Source: Minicystis rosea
GTDB lineage: Bacteria; Myxococcota_A; Polyangia; Polyangiales; Polyangiaceae
Assembly (NCBI GenBank): GCA_001931535.1
Contig: CP016211.1
Location: 14,461,501-14,525,500, forward strand
DNA: 64,000 nucleotides
Reading direction: 5' to 3'
Shown here: positions 44,090-53,096 of the stretch, piece after piece
How the letters are laid out: every line of letters begins with the position of its first letter
Position numbering within the stretch: the first letter of the stretch is position 1
Made by a program: the position numbers and the translations under genes
The notes under the pieces: model-generated
Database searches by the model: none
What the model was told of the DNA's origin: nothing
What the model saw: the letters and a program-made list of their open reading frames with translations, nothing else

Positions 44090-45441
44090 GGCTTCGGCTT
44101 CACGTGTCGGGAGGCGCCGTCCGCGTCGAGCTGGACGGCGCCGTGATTTTGGAGCAGCCCGCGGCCCTGATGCTCCGGTACAGCGTTGCGCGCGGGCGTA
44201 TGGTGCTCGCCGTCGGCGCGGAGGCGCTCGGGCTCGAGGCGGATGGCTTCCGCGGGAGCGACATCGAGAAGGCGACGGACGACGCGGATCGGTTCGCGCG
44301 CATCGTCCCGCCCGATGCTGCGCCGTGGTGGCGGAGGGATGTGCGGCCCGGGAGCTTCGATCCCTGGGATCACAACGGCGAACACGTCGTCGTCCGGCCT
44401 TTCGAGCGCGAGACATGGTCGCCGGAGCTGGCCGACGCGGTGCTCCGGTACCTGCGCATCGCGGCGCTGTATGGGAAAGGCGCGCCGCGCATGTCCGGCC
44501 TCGCGCGCTGGTGGCTTGCGGGCGGCACGCGCACCGAGGTGCGGCTCGACGTGCCGCCGCCGACTGTCGCGCTGCGTGATGCCTTCGTGCGCGAGCTCGC
44601 GACGGCCAACATGCGCCTCGAAGGCGCTTCGGTCCCTCCTGCGCCGCTGACTCCTTGGTCCGACATCTCGTGGCAGCAATGGGCGATGGTGGGGGGCGCT
44701 GCGGTGGGGATGCCGTGCTTGCGTTGGCTCCTGCGGCACCTCCAGCAGGGGCCGGCCGCCTTCGTTCTGCGGCTCGAGGCCATCGTTGCCGTGGCGTCGC
44801 TCGGCGTGGCTGCACAGCTCCTCTGGCTCGTTCGTCGCAATGGCAGCGCGGATCCGTTCTCGCGCGCGGCGATCGCCGAGCGTGCGGTGCTGTGGTCCAA
44901 GCTCCGGCGCTTCGAGGCGACGCCCGCCGATCAGGATGCTGACGCACGCACGTTTGGGCTGGGGGCGCAGGGAGGGCTGCAAGCCGTCCCCGTCGCGTGC
45001 CTCATGGTGCTCTCCCTTCTTGCCTCTCGGGGATCATCTTCGTTGGAGCATGCGGCTCATCGGCTCTCGCTCCCGGTGACGGTCCTTCTGCCACTCGCGA
45101 TGATCGCGATCCTCGTTGGTGCGGGGCGGCTCGGCGAGTGGCTCGCCGGCGCGCGGCTCGCGATCGGTGCGCGCGGCGTCACCCTACGACGCGCGGGGCT
45201 CTTCCGCAGGCCGCTGTTCATCCCGGCGGCGGAGATGCAGAGCGCCTGGGCCCGGTATCCCCAACGCCACGGTAGGGGGCCGCACGAGATATCGATTCTC
45301 CTCCGCGGCGGCGACGTGCTCACATTCCAAATGACATCGCCGTTTGCCAGGAGCCAAAAGCGTGTCTGCGCGGTGGAGGAAGCCTTGCTCGCGCTCATCG
45401 GCACGCCGCGTCCTTATCGGACGGCGGCGGGCTCGCGCTGA
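44086..45441 (+). CDS. Multi-pass membrane protein coupled to the HhH gene
   Basis: The 451-residue protein starts at a GTG overlapping the HhH stop. Residues 1-190 are soluble, with alternating strands and helices (RLHVSGGAVRVELDGAVILE, VVVRPFERETWSPELADAVL). Four hydrophobic helices follow: WAMVGGAAVGMPCLRWLL, LEAIVAVASLGVAAQLLWLV, AVPVACLMVLSLLAS and LPVTVLLPLAMIAILVGAG. The C-terminal 90 residues are a soluble beta-rich region (LAIGARGVTLRRAGLFRRPL, EISILLRGGDVLTFQM) that resembles PH-like or DUF-type cytoplasmic domains. There is no transport or enzyme motif. The coupling with HhH suggests the two act together, but the purpose is unknown. Confidence 0.68.
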   Translation: MRLRLHVSGGAVRVELDGAVILEQPAALMLRYSVARGRMVLAVGAEALGLEADGFRGSDIEKATDDADRFARIVPPDAAPWWRRDVRPGSFDPWDHNGEHVVVRPFERETWSPELADAVLRYLRIAALYGKGAPRMSGLARWWLAGGTRTEVRLDVPPPTVALRDAFVRELATANMRLEGASVPPAPLTPWSDISWQQWAMVGGAAVGMPCLRWLLRHLQQGPAAFVLRLEAIVAVASLGVAAQLLWLVRRNGSADPFSRAAIAERAVLWSKLRRFEATPADQDADARTFGLGAQGGLQAVPVACLMVLSLLASRGSSSLEHAAHRLSLPVTVLLPLAMIAILVGAGRLGEWLAGARLAIGARGVTLRRAGLFRRPLFIPAAEMQSAWARYPQRHGRGPHEISILLRGGDVLTFQMTSPFARSQKRVCAVEEALLALIGTPRPYRTAAGSR

Positions 45442-45723
45442 GGGGCGCGGTCTCGCACCGGCGCTCCGGCGCGCGGAACCACGAGGTGGAGGCCTCATCA
45501 CCGTGATACGGCCGGCGTCACCACGCTTTCGTCGTATCGATTCGTCACATCGTGAACCCGGACCTCGGCGAGGGGGGCACTGTGAACGAGGCCATGGGCT
45601 CGGCAAACCTGCTTCCGGGGGGGGCCGTGAGGGCGCGGGATACATTCGACGGATCCCAAGGTGCTTTGCATTGACGTCGTCCATCGCGCTGACAGCCTGA
45701 CATGGCTCCACGGGAGGAACATC

Positions 45724-46662
45724 ATGGCATCGACCAAGACCCAGAAGACGGCCCCCAAGAAGGGCGTTTCCAAGAAGCTCGCCGGCAAATCCGGCAAGGC
45801 GGCGCCTGCCAAGAAGCAGGCGCCGGCTTCCCTCGTCACGCCGGCCGCGCGCATCGCGGAGGCGCGGGCGGCGGCGTTCGCAGACACGCATCCCGAGAAG
45901 GCCTTCAACCATTTTCGCCCGCTGGCGGAGGCGGTTCCGCTCGCTGACTTACCCATCTTCACCGGCCAACCGCTCCTCATGCGGGCCAACGTGGTTCGGG
46001 CGCTGGAAGCGGTCGCGCCGCACCTCGAGAGTGCGGTGGCGCGGTTGCCGGATGCGCCGGTGCGCGAGGTCCTCGAGCTGCCGGGGCTCACGCTGGCGCT
46101 CGATTTCGCGACGGCGCGCGTGCCGCTCGCCAAGCTCTCCGCGCGGGAGATCGACGGTATGCTCGACGAGGGCGGCCCGTGGCGTGAGCTGATGTTGCGG
46201 TATCTGGAGGTGGCGTCGCATCCGCTCCTCGGCCTCTTGCCGGCGGAGCGGGTGCGCGCGGTGCGGGCGGGCAGCGGCAAGCTCGACAAGGCGCGGGATT
46301 TCGTGGCGCTGCCGGGGCTCTTCACCGAGTTCGCGGCGGCGCTCGACGGCAAGCACCCGTTCCCCGCCGAGAAGATCGAGATGCTCGGCACGCTCGGGAG
46401 CGCGCTCGTGCAGCAGATCCGGCCGGGCCGCGCGCCCGTGGACGTGCCCACGCGCGGGCCGGAGGCGCTCCTCCGCGATCGGTTCGCCGCGCTGGTGGAG
46501 GAGCGGTACGATGCGCTCCAGGTGCTCGCCTCGGTCGCCGTCGGTCGCCGCAAGGCCGACGAGCTCTTGCCTCCGCTCCGCTCCTCGATTCCCTCTGGCA
46601 GCGCGGAGGAGGCGCCTGCCGACACGAAGGGGGGAGCGCCCGTGAACGGTCAGGCGCCTTGA
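45724..46662 (+). CDS. Helical protein with Lys/Ala/Pro-rich basic N-terminal tail
   Basis: The 312-residue product begins MASTKTQKTAPKKGVSKKLA and has a 40-residue tail rich in Lys, Ala and Pro, like histone H1-type or nucleoid-associated tails. Residues 45-280 are a helical fold with no motif I can name (HFRPLAEAVPLADLPIFTG, LPDAPVREVLELPGLTLALD, RELMLRYLEVASHPLLGLLP). The tail implies binding to nucleic acid or another polyanion, but the body shows no DNA-binding motif. The ATG is preceded by GGGAGGAAC. The gene stands alone, about 280 bases after the membrane protein gene, and is followed by the inverted-repeat array. Confidence 0.65.
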   Translation: MASTKTQKTAPKKGVSKKLAGKSGKAAPAKKQAPASLVTPAARIAEARAAAFADTHPEKAFNHFRPLAEAVPLADLPIFTGQPLLMRANVVRALEAVAPHLESAVARLPDAPVREVLELPGLTLALDFATARVPLAKLSAREIDGMLDEGGPWRELMLRYLEVASHPLLGLLPAERVRAVRAGSGKLDKARDFVALPGLFTEFAAALDGKHPFPAEKIEMLGTLGSALVQQIRPGRAPVDVPTRGPEALLRDRFAALVEERYDALQVLASVAVGRRKADELLPPLRSSIPSGSAEEAPADTKGGAPVNGQAP

Positions 46663-46720
46663 GACGTACGGCCCTCCGTGCGCGCGAGGGGTCGTCTGTG
46701 TAGTTCCTTACAAAGTTGAG

Positions 46721-46852
46721 TGCGCGGAGACGGGTACCCCGTCTTCGCGCACACAGATCCGAGAGCGCCGGGACGGGTACCCCGTCTTCGCGCACACAAC
46801 CCTGAGAGCGCCGGGACGGGTACCCCGTCTCCGCGCACTCGGATCCGAGCGC
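46721..46852. repeat. Three tandem 43-base repeats, each containing a palindromic hairpin
   Basis: The core GACGGGTACCCCGTC recurs at 46729, 46772 and 46815, an exact 43-base period. The first copy forms the best hairpin: TGCGCGGAGACGGG, loop TAC, CCCGTCTTCGCGCA, with a 14-pair stem (13 Watson-Crick pairs and one G-T). The other two have the same inner stem with some mismatches outside. The array is about 60 bases downstream of the preceding gene and could end its transcript, or be a protein-binding or mobile repeat. Confidence 0.85.
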
Positions 46853-47136
46853 GCCTCGGCGCTGTGCACCCGATCAAGTGAAGTGCGCGCGTCGTCCGTC
46901 GACGTTGGCCACGCTGACGCCGAACCGGTAGCCGTCGAGGCGAGCTCGCCGCCGAGCTCGAGCGCGCTCGTGCCATACATGCCGGGGCCGCGCCCGAGCG
47001 CCGCAGGCCTCCTCGTCCCCGTCCGTGAGGGACGGCTTGCGGAGCCGCAAATCACCGCTGTTCAGGGCGGGGGCGTGTCATCTTGGAAGCGGGCAGCGCT
47101 GGCTGCGGCCTAATGACGCGACGAGAAGGCGGACAG
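46853..47136. other. Intergenic region before the PdxH-like gene
   Basis: No gene is supported here. The promoter of the oxidase gene should lie in this stretch. GAAGGCGG shortly before 47137 is its likely ribosome site. Confidence 0.35.
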
Positions 47137-47805
47137 GTGACGACGACCAACGGGAAGCTGCGCGACGTCCTCCGGGCGCTCGAGGCATTGCCGGCCGAGC
47201 TGCCGGAATTCGACACCGAGTCGGCGCCGGACGATCCGGTCGCTCTGTTCCTGATGTGGCTCACCGATGCGATGGAGGAGAAGATCATCGGGCCGCATGC
47301 CATGACGCTTTCCACGGCCGACGACGGGGGCCGGGTCTCGTCCCGCGTGCTGATCTGCAAAGACGTCGATGAGAGCGGGCGCTGGTACTTCGCCACCGAC
47401 GCGGCGAGCATGAAGGGGCGGGAGCTGGCTGAAAACCCGCACGCCGCCGCGTCGTTCTACTGGCCGCAGCTCGGCCGCCAGGTCCGCATCCGCGGCACGG
47501 CCGCCAGCGCGGGAAGCCAGGCGAGCGCCGCGGACTTCCTTGCCAAGCCGCCGGCCTCCCGCGCCGCATCGCTGGTCGGCCGCCAGTCCGAGCCGCTCGA
47601 TGATCCGGCCGAGCTCGAGGCGGCCCTGCGCCGTGCCCATGCCGACGTCGACGCCGACTCAGGGCTCATTGCGCCCAACTGGACCCTGTACGCACTGGCG
47701 GCGGAGACGATCGAGTTCTGGCAAGGCCGCCACGAGCGCCGGCACATCAGGCTGCAATATCGGCGCACCGGCGACGGGTGGGCCCGACGGCTTCTCTGGC
47801 CCTGA
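47137..47805 (+). CDS. PdxH/PhzG-family flavin oxidase
   Basis: The 222-residue protein belongs to the pyridoxamine 5'-phosphate oxidase fold and binds FMN. Family signs are AMTLSTADDGGRVSSRVLIC, WYFATDAASMKGRELAENP, ASFYWPQLGRQVRIRG and the C-terminal PNWTLYALAAETIEFWQG together with the closing WARRLLWP, which is the PNPO dimerisation region. PdxH oxidises pyridoxine or pyridoxamine phosphate to PLP; PhzG-like members oxidise phenazine precursors. I chose the GTG at 47137, with GAAGGCGG upstream; the ATG at 47113 adds eight residues. The gene is alone, so vitamin B6 salvage versus secondary metabolism cannot be settled. Confidence 0.82.
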   Translation: MTTTNGKLRDVLRALEALPAELPEFDTESAPDDPVALFLMWLTDAMEEKIIGPHAMTLSTADDGGRVSSRVLICKDVDESGRWYFATDAASMKGRELAENPHAAASFYWPQLGRQVRIRGTAASAGSQASAADFLAKPPASRAASLVGRQSEPLDDPAELEAALRRAHADVDADSGLIAPNWTLYALAAETIEFWQGRHERRHIRLQYRRTGDGWARRLLWP

Positions 47806-48097
47806 TATGAGATCGTCAGCGATGCGTCGCCCGTGGAGCATTCGCTCCGCGGTGGATGCGCGGGCGATCATGATGGGTTGAAGTCGGCGCGCTGTGCGGC
47901 GCGCCTCGACCTGCGGTGCTTCGCGCCGGTGCCGAGCGCGTCGTCGCCGGGCCACACGCCCACAGCCCGAACGCGGAGCAGGGGCCTGTTCGACGATCGT
48001 CATGCTCGAGCAGCGTGACGATGCTCGAAAGGCCGAGCGCTCGATCGGATACCTGGCCATTGCGCAGCCTCGAGACCGCGCCGTGGCCTCGCCTTCA

Positions 48098-49039
48098 TCA
48101 CATCGCGCTCAAAAGCATCTTCGCGGGGATGACGACCTTCACGCCCACGGTCTTCTCCACGGCTTCGATCTTCGCGTCCTTCACGGCGTCTCCGAATTTG
48201 CCGCCCTTCAAGCTGTCGCGAATGCCTTCCAGGAAACGAGCGGCCTTGTCGGCGCCTTGGGAGGTGATGCCGATGATTTGGGCGTCGACCTTCAAACCAT
48301 CGTCGACGAGGACGGCGGAGCCGCGGACGCGCTCGATGCCGCCGAGGATGGCAGCGATGGAGGGATAGCGTTTGGCGAGGCCGGGAGGGAGGGGGCGGGG
48401 GCGGAGGTCGATGCTCACCACGCCTTCGGCGCGCGGGTTGCCGCGGCGGTCGTCGGGGCCGGTGTCCCAAATGCGTTTGACGCTGTCGAGCTCGACCGGG
48501 GAGACGAAGACGGTGGCGTGGTTGCCGAGGTTCATGATGCGGGCCGTGCCGGCGCGCGGGGCTTCGCCTTTGCGATCGAAGATGGCCACGCGGGCGTTGC
48601 CGGAGCGGACCTTCTCCCAACGGCTCTTGGAGAGCTCGGGCATGCAGGTGTTGCCTTCGATCACGGTGACGCGATCACCACTCTCGAGCTCGGCGGCGCG
48701 GGTGGCGATCCACACGACCTCGGCGCAGGCGAAGGCCTCCGCGAGCTCGCTCTCGGCGGCGCCTTGCAGCGCGCGGCGGGAGAGCGCGTCGGCCGCGGTG
48801 GGGCCGAGCGCGGCGCGCATGCGGCCGAGATCGAGGCGCACGACGAGATCGAGATCGGCGGGGATGACGTCGACGGGATCGACGTCGTGCTCGACGCGGG
48901 CGCCGCCCGGGATCTGACGGAACTTGGAGGGAGGCGGGGCACTGCCGCAGCCGCTGATGAGCGAGGCGAGCGCGATCGCGAGCGCACTTTGCACGAAGCG
49001 CTGCGGGAAGGTCGCGCGCCCGCGCGGAGCGGGATCCAT
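48098..49039 (-). CDS. Lipoprotein downstream of cmk, DUF3352-like
   Basis: The 313-residue product has a signal peptide ending in LISGC, a lipobox, after a long basic N-region. The mature part has paired beta strands and helices (DVIPADLDLVVRLDLGRM, VVWIATRAAELESGDRVTV, HATVFVSPVELDSVKRIWD, RVRGSAVLVDDGLKVDAQII) and resembles the outside domain of the membrane protein at 30267 in its opening block. It is probably periplasmic. The start is an ATG 40 bases after the cmk stop; a GTG at 49075 is closer but would put a poor region before the signal peptide. It is likely co-transcribed with aroA and cmk. Function unknown. Confidence 0.68.
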   Translation of the reverse strand: MDPAPRGRATFPQRFVQSALAIALASLISGCGSAPPPSKFRQIPGGARVEHDVDPVDVIPADLDLVVRLDLGRMRAALGPTAADALSRRALQGAAESELAEAFACAEVVWIATRAAELESGDRVTVIEGNTCMPELSKSRWEKVRSGNARVAIFDRKGEAPRAGTARIMNLGNHATVFVSPVELDSVKRIWDTGPDDRRGNPRAEGVVSIDLRPRPLPPGLAKRYPSIAAILGGIERVRGSAVLVDDGLKVDAQIIGITSQGADKAARFLEGIRDSLKGGKFGDAVKDAKIEAVEKTVGVKVVIPAKMLLSAM

Positions 49040-49078
49040 GATCACGCGGTGCAGGCCTCGCTCGCGCGGCTGCACGCG

Positions 49079-49852
49079 TCAGGCCTCGTGCGCGGCCCGC
49101 TCTTCCACGACGCGCGCCATCTCTTCGATCACCTCGTCCACGGGACGGGTGCTGGAATCGACGAGCAGCGCGTCGTCGGCGCGGCGCAGGGGCGCCACGG
49201 GGCGCTCGGTGTCGGCGCGATCGCGGGCGATGACGTCGGCCAAGGTCTCTTCGAAGGTGACGGGCTTGCCGCGGGCGGTGAGCTCGTCGAAGCGGCGCTT
49301 GGCGCGGACCTCGGGCGAGGCGGTGAGGAAGAACTTCGCCTCCGCGTCGGGGAGGACGACGGTGCCGATGTCGCGGCCTTCGAGCACGACGCCGCCGCCT
49401 TCGCCGGCGCGGCGCTGCATGGCGAGGAGCGCGTCGCGGACCGCGGGGATCGCGGAGACGCGGCTCGCGCCGTTGCTCATCTCGGGGCTGCGGATCAAGA
49501 GCGACACGTCCTCGCCGCGGAGGCGCACGCGCATGCCGCTGCCGCCGGGCTCGGCCGACATGCCGGGGGCGATGCTGGTCGGCGCGCTGTCGCTCGCCTC
49601 GATGGCGATGGCGTCCTCGTCCACCAAGAGGCGCGCGATGCGACCGACGTGCTCGGCGTCGGTCCACGCGGCGCCGGCGCGTTGCGCGGCGAGCGCCACG
49701 GTCCGGTAGAGCGCGCCCGTGTCCAAGAGGACGTAGCCGAGGCGCTTCGCCAGGCCGCGCGCGACCGTGCTCTTGCCCGCGCCCGCCGGGCCATCGATGG
49801 CGACGCGGATCCGCCTCGTCACGCGCACGCCCGCTTCCACCTTCTCGCTCAC
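49079..49852 (-). CDS. cmk: Cytidylate kinase
   Basis: The 257-residue enzyme phosphorylates CMP and dCMP to the diphosphates. It has the P-loop in RVAIDGPAGAGKSTVARGLA, the CMP-binding block LLDTGALYRTVALAA, the long NMP-binding insert with VSAIPAVRDALLAMQRR, the EGRDIGTVVLPDAEAKFFL motif with the conserved Arg-Asp-Ile-Gly, and the lid-like RDRADTERPVAPLRRADDA. The length is slightly over the usual 225. It lies 96 bases after aroA, the common arrangement, but rpsA does not follow. A lipoprotein gene follows instead. Confidence 0.95.
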   Translation of the reverse strand: MSEKVEAGVRVTRRIRVAIDGPAGAGKSTVARGLAKRLGYVLLDTGALYRTVALAAQRAGAAWTDAEHVGRIARLLVDEDAIAIEASDSAPTSIAPGMSAEPGGSGMRVRLRGEDVSLLIRSPEMSNGASRVSAIPAVRDALLAMQRRAGEGGGVVLEGRDIGTVVLPDAEAKFFLTASPEVRAKRRFDELTARGKPVTFEETLADVIARDRADTERPVAPLRRADDALLVDSSTRPVDEVIEEMARVVEERAAHEA

Positions 49853-49948
49853 GCCTCGCCCTCGCTCTCGACCCCCGCTCCGACCCGTTGCCCGATCAGC
49901 GCTGGCGCGTCCAGCGCGGGTTCGGGGCCGCTTCCGGCCCCATCGTGA

Positions 49949-51313
49949 TCAACCCTCGCCTTCGCTCTTCACCACCTCGACGCGCGCGCCGAGCGCTCGC
50001 ATCGTGCCCGCGAAGCGCGGGAAGCTCGTGGCGATGCAGCCCACGTCGCGCACGCGCGTCGGCCCGTCGGCCACGAGGCCGAGGACCGCGGCCGTCATGG
50101 CGACGCGATGATCGCCGCGTGACGCCACGTCCGCTGCCTTGAGCGGGCGATCGGGGATGCCTTCGATGGCGAGCCCGTCCTTGCGCTCCTCGACGCTGAC
50201 GCCGAAGGCGTCGAGCACGCTCGCCATGGTGGCGATGCGATCGCTCTCTTTCACCCGGAGCTCCGCGGCATCCATGATCTCGGTGCGGCCGTTCGCGCGC
50301 GCGGCGAGCGCGCACAGGATGGGGACCTCGTCGATGGCGCGCGTCACCCGCTCGCCGCCGGTGCGCACGCCTTTGAGCTTGGCCGCGGCCGCGCGGAGGA
50401 CGCCGATGGGCTCGCCCAGCTCGTCGCCCTTGGCCTCGGCCTCGATGGATCCGCCCATCTCCGCGAGGATCTCGAGGAGACCCGTGCGCGTCGGGTTGAG
50501 GCCGACGCGCCGCACGTCGACGCGGCTATCCGGGACGATCTGCGCGGCCACGATGAGGAACGCGGCGGTGGAGATGTCGCCGGGCACGTCGATCGAGAAT
50601 GCAGGGAGCACGCCCGACCAGCTCGGCCCGTCGAGCTCGACCACCGCGCCGGCCGCGCGCACGGGCACGCCGAGGGCGGCGAGCATGCGCTCGCTGTGAT
50701 CACGCGAGACGACGGGCTCCTTCACGTACGTCGAGCCCGCGGCGTACAGGCCCGAGAGCAGGAGCGCGCTCTTCACCTGCGCGCTGGCCACGGGCAAGTC
50801 GTACTCGATGGCGGAGAGCTCGTGCGGTTCGGGGAGCGGGCCGATCACGAGCGGCGCGGTGATGTCGCCCGGCTTCTTCGGATCGATGCGGCCCTCGATG
50901 CGCGCGCCGCGGAGGCGCAGCGGCTTGGCCACGCGCCCCATCGGCCGCCGCGAGAGCGAGGCGTCGCCGATGAGCTCGGCCTGGAAACGCTGCGCCGCGA
51001 GCACGCCCGAGAGGAGGCGCATGGTGGTGCCGGAGTTTCCACAATCGATCGGGCCGTCCGGCGCGCGCAGGCCGCGGAGGCCGACACCTTCGATGGTGAT
51101 CTCGCCCTCCGTCTCGGTCGACCGCACGCCCATGGCGCGGAGCGCGCCGAGCGTGGAGACGTTGTCCTCGCCGAGGGCGCCGCCGGCGATGCGGCTCTTC
51201 CCCGTGGCGATGCCGGCGAGGAGGATGGCGCGGTGAGCGATGCTCTTGTCGCCCGGCACGGGAACGCTGCCGACGAGCGGTTGCGACGCGGGATGAATCA
51301 AGAGGTCGGGCAC
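49949..51313 (-). CDS. aroA: 3-phosphoshikimate 1-carboxyvinyltransferase (EPSP synthase)
   Basis: The 454-residue enzyme makes EPSP from shikimate-3-phosphate and PEP, the sixth step of the shikimate pathway. Conserved blocks include VPGDKSIAHRAILLAGIATG at the N terminus, DCGNSGTTMRLLSGVLAAQ, and RRPMGRVAKPLRLRGARIEG. The later LNPTRTGLLEILAEMGGSI, EIMDAAELRVKESDRIATM and SRGDHRVAMTAAVLGLVADG are also present. LDCGNSGTT carries the substrate-binding Ser and Thr. The GSTYVKEPVVSRDHSERM motif is normal. It is the first gene of an aroA-cmk-lipoprotein run on the minus strand. It is cytoplasmic and essential for aromatic amino acid synthesis. Confidence 0.96.
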   Translation of the reverse strand: MPDLLIHPASQPLVGSVPVPGDKSIAHRAILLAGIATGKSRIAGGALGEDNVSTLGALRAMGVRSTETEGEITIEGVGLRGLRAPDGPIDCGNSGTTMRLLSGVLAAQRFQAELIGDASLSRRPMGRVAKPLRLRGARIEGRIDPKKPGDITAPLVIGPLPEPHELSAIEYDLPVASAQVKSALLLSGLYAAGSTYVKEPVVSRDHSERMLAALGVPVRAAGAVVELDGPSWSGVLPAFSIDVPGDISTAAFLIVAAQIVPDSRVDVRRVGLNPTRTGLLEILAEMGGSIEAEAKGDELGEPIGVLRAAAAKLKGVRTGGERVTRAIDEVPILCALAARANGRTEIMDAAELRVKESDRIATMASVLDAFGVSVEERKDGLAIEGIPDRPLKAADVASRGDHRVAMTAAVLGLVADGPTRVRDVGCIATSFPRFAGTMRALGARVEVVKSEGEG

Positions 51314-51446
51314 CCCCGGGCTCTAGCAGAACCGCGGCGGGGAGGGCAGCGCCATGGCGCGCGGCTCGCCGTCCCCGCGAAAGCCCGCGTTTCGACGCGG
51401 ACGAGCGCCGCGATCGGCGCCCCGAGACGTCGCCGCGAGGGCGAGA

Positions 51447-53096
51447 TCAGTAGAAGCAGTTTCCCGGCACCGCGGTGCCGTTTCTGATGAGCGAGCAGGT
51501 GAGGGTGAACGCAGCGCCGCCGTTGTACGCGACGACCCCGGTGAGCTGGATCGTGTAGCTCGCGGTGACGTTCAGCTTGATGTCGGCCGTCGGGTCGTGA
51601 AACAGGTTCGGCGAGTGCTGGTGCACCGCCGTGGCGCTGCCCGAGAAGTTCAGCTCCCCGGACAAGCTCTGGGATTGAGCGCTCGGCTGCGAGATGAGCT
51701 GGTTCACCTGCGAGGTGAAGCTCGCCTGGGTCGTGAGCGTGCCCACCGTCTCGCTCTGCGTCCACTTCTTCGTCAGCGTGCTCTCGTTGGAGGCGTTGGC
51801 GTCGAGCTTGGCGTCCTCGTTCAGCGTGATCTCTGCGTTCTTCAGGTTCTTCAGCGTGACCGTCCCCTTCACGTCGACGCCGCTGTGCCCGGCCGCCGCG
51901 AGCACGGACTTCGACATCTGGTCCGTCGTGACCATCGACGCGCCCAGCTTCTCGTCGACGACCGCGGTGAACATCTTGCCGCCGATGGATGCGCTCACCG
52001 AGTTGTGCCCGCTGCACGCGTCGTTGCCGGGCGCGGGGTTGTTGATGAAGCCCGCCGTCGTCGAGCCGATGAGCCCGGAGAACGTGGGGACGTTCAGCTT
52101 CGCGACCGCGCACGACTTGCAGCCGGTGAACGAGCACGTGAAGGTCAGCGACAGCGTCCCCGACTTGGACGGCGTGCTGCCGGTCAGCGCGTTGCTCTGT
52201 ACGCCGTTGGCGATGGTGCGGTTGCCTTGGTTTCCGGTGATCGATTCGAGCGAGTCGCTCCAGTCATCCGGATCGCGGAGCGTCGCCGTGCACTGGATCT
52301 TGCAGCTCGAGCCGGCGTCTGCGCCCACGGGCACGGCGAGCACCGCCGTCTCCATCGAATCGGAGGGCTCGGGGCAGTCGTCGCCCGCGTCGCTCCCCGT
52401 GTCGCCCCCGCTGCTGCTGCTGCTACTGCTGCTGCCCGTGCTGCCGGCGCCGCTGCCCGTGCTGCCGGCACCGGGGCCGCTGCCCGCGCTGCCGCCCCAA
52501 CCGCCGGTGCCGGGGCCGCTGCCGGCGCCGCTGCTCGCGCTGCCGGCGCCGCCAACACCGGCACCGTTTCCCCCACCAGCACCGTTTCCTCCACCAGCAC
52601 CGCTGGCACCACCGGCGCCGGTGCTACCCGCGCCGTTTCCACCGCCGGCTCCGTTCCCACCGCCGGCGCCGCTGGTGCTGCCGTCCCCGCCGTCGATGCC
52701 GCCGTCGCCGTCGCTGCCGTCCTCCCCGCCGTCGCCGCCGCCGCCGTCGGCGTCGAGCGCGCACACGCAATAGCCGCTCGAGAGCGCGAAGTGAGCGCCC
52801 GTCCCCTGACCGCACGATGCTCCGACCATGCAGCAGTTGCCGCTCAGATCGATGGTGCCGCCGTCGCAGTCGACGGCTATCGAGGCCTCCGCCACGGCGG
52901 CGTCAGCCTTGATGACGAGCGCCTCCGCAGCCCCCGCGTAGCGCTCGTCCGTGGACGAGCTGCACGAGGCGACGATCGCGCCGCTCGCCAGCATGGAGAG
53001 GCACGCGGCGCCGCAGACCAACCTGCGGTCCATGGGCGCGCGCCGCGCGGCTGTCCGGACCCTCGATGATGCCATCTGAGAGAGGTGCTTTTTCAT
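51447..53096 (-). CDS. Large lipoprotein with Gly/Ala/Ser/Asn repeat linker
   Basis: The 549-residue protein begins at an ATG with GGAGGG upstream. The signal peptide ends in SGAIVASC, a lipobox, and is followed by SSSTDERYAG. Residues 75-100 carry cysteine pairs (DLSGNCCMVGASC, YCVCALDADG). Residues 100-230 are a low-complexity linker built from GAGGGN and GAGSTG-type units with Asp-rich ends. The C-terminal 300 residues are beta-rich, with four cysteines (CTATLRDPDDWSD, FTCSFTGCKSCAVAKL) and a region with no helix (FTSQVNQLISQPSAQSQSLS). Such proteins are a hallmark of myxobacterial surfaces. Function unknown. It is separated by 133 bases from aroA. Confidence 0.72.
   Translation of the reverse strand: MKKHLSQMASSRVRTAARRAPMDRRLVCGAACLSMLASGAIVASCSSSTDERYAGAAEALVIKADAAVAEASIAVDCDGGTIDLSGNCCMVGASCGQGTGAHFALSSGYCVCALDADGGGGDGGEDGSDGDGGIDGGDGSTSGAGGGNGAGGGNGAGSTGAGGASGAGGGNGAGGGNGAGVGGAGSASSGAGSGPGTGGWGGSAGSGPGAGSTGSGAGSTGSSSSSSSSGGDTGSDAGDDCPEPSDSMETAVLAVPVGADAGSSCKIQCTATLRDPDDWSDSLESITGNQGNRTIANGVQSNALTGSTPSKSGTLSLTFTCSFTGCKSCAVAKLNVPTFSGLIGSTTAGFINNPAPGNDACSGHNSVSASIGGKMFTAVVDEKLGASMVTTDQMSKSVLAAAGHSGVDVKGTVTLKNLKNAEITLNEDAKLDANASNESTLTKKWTQSETVGTLTTQASFTSQVNQLISQPSAQSQSLSGELNFSGSATAVHQHSPNLFHDPTADIKLNVTASYTIQLTGVVAYNGGAAFTLTCSLIRNGTAVPGNCFY

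Noticed and set aside
46721..46852. CRISPR array
   Set aside because: The units are directly adjacent (43-base period without unique spacers) and no cas gene is present.
51694..52773. Plus-strand Pro/Ala-rich frame of 359 codons
   Set aside because: It is the antisense of the lipoprotein gene, whose repeated Gly/Ser linker keeps the opposite strand open.
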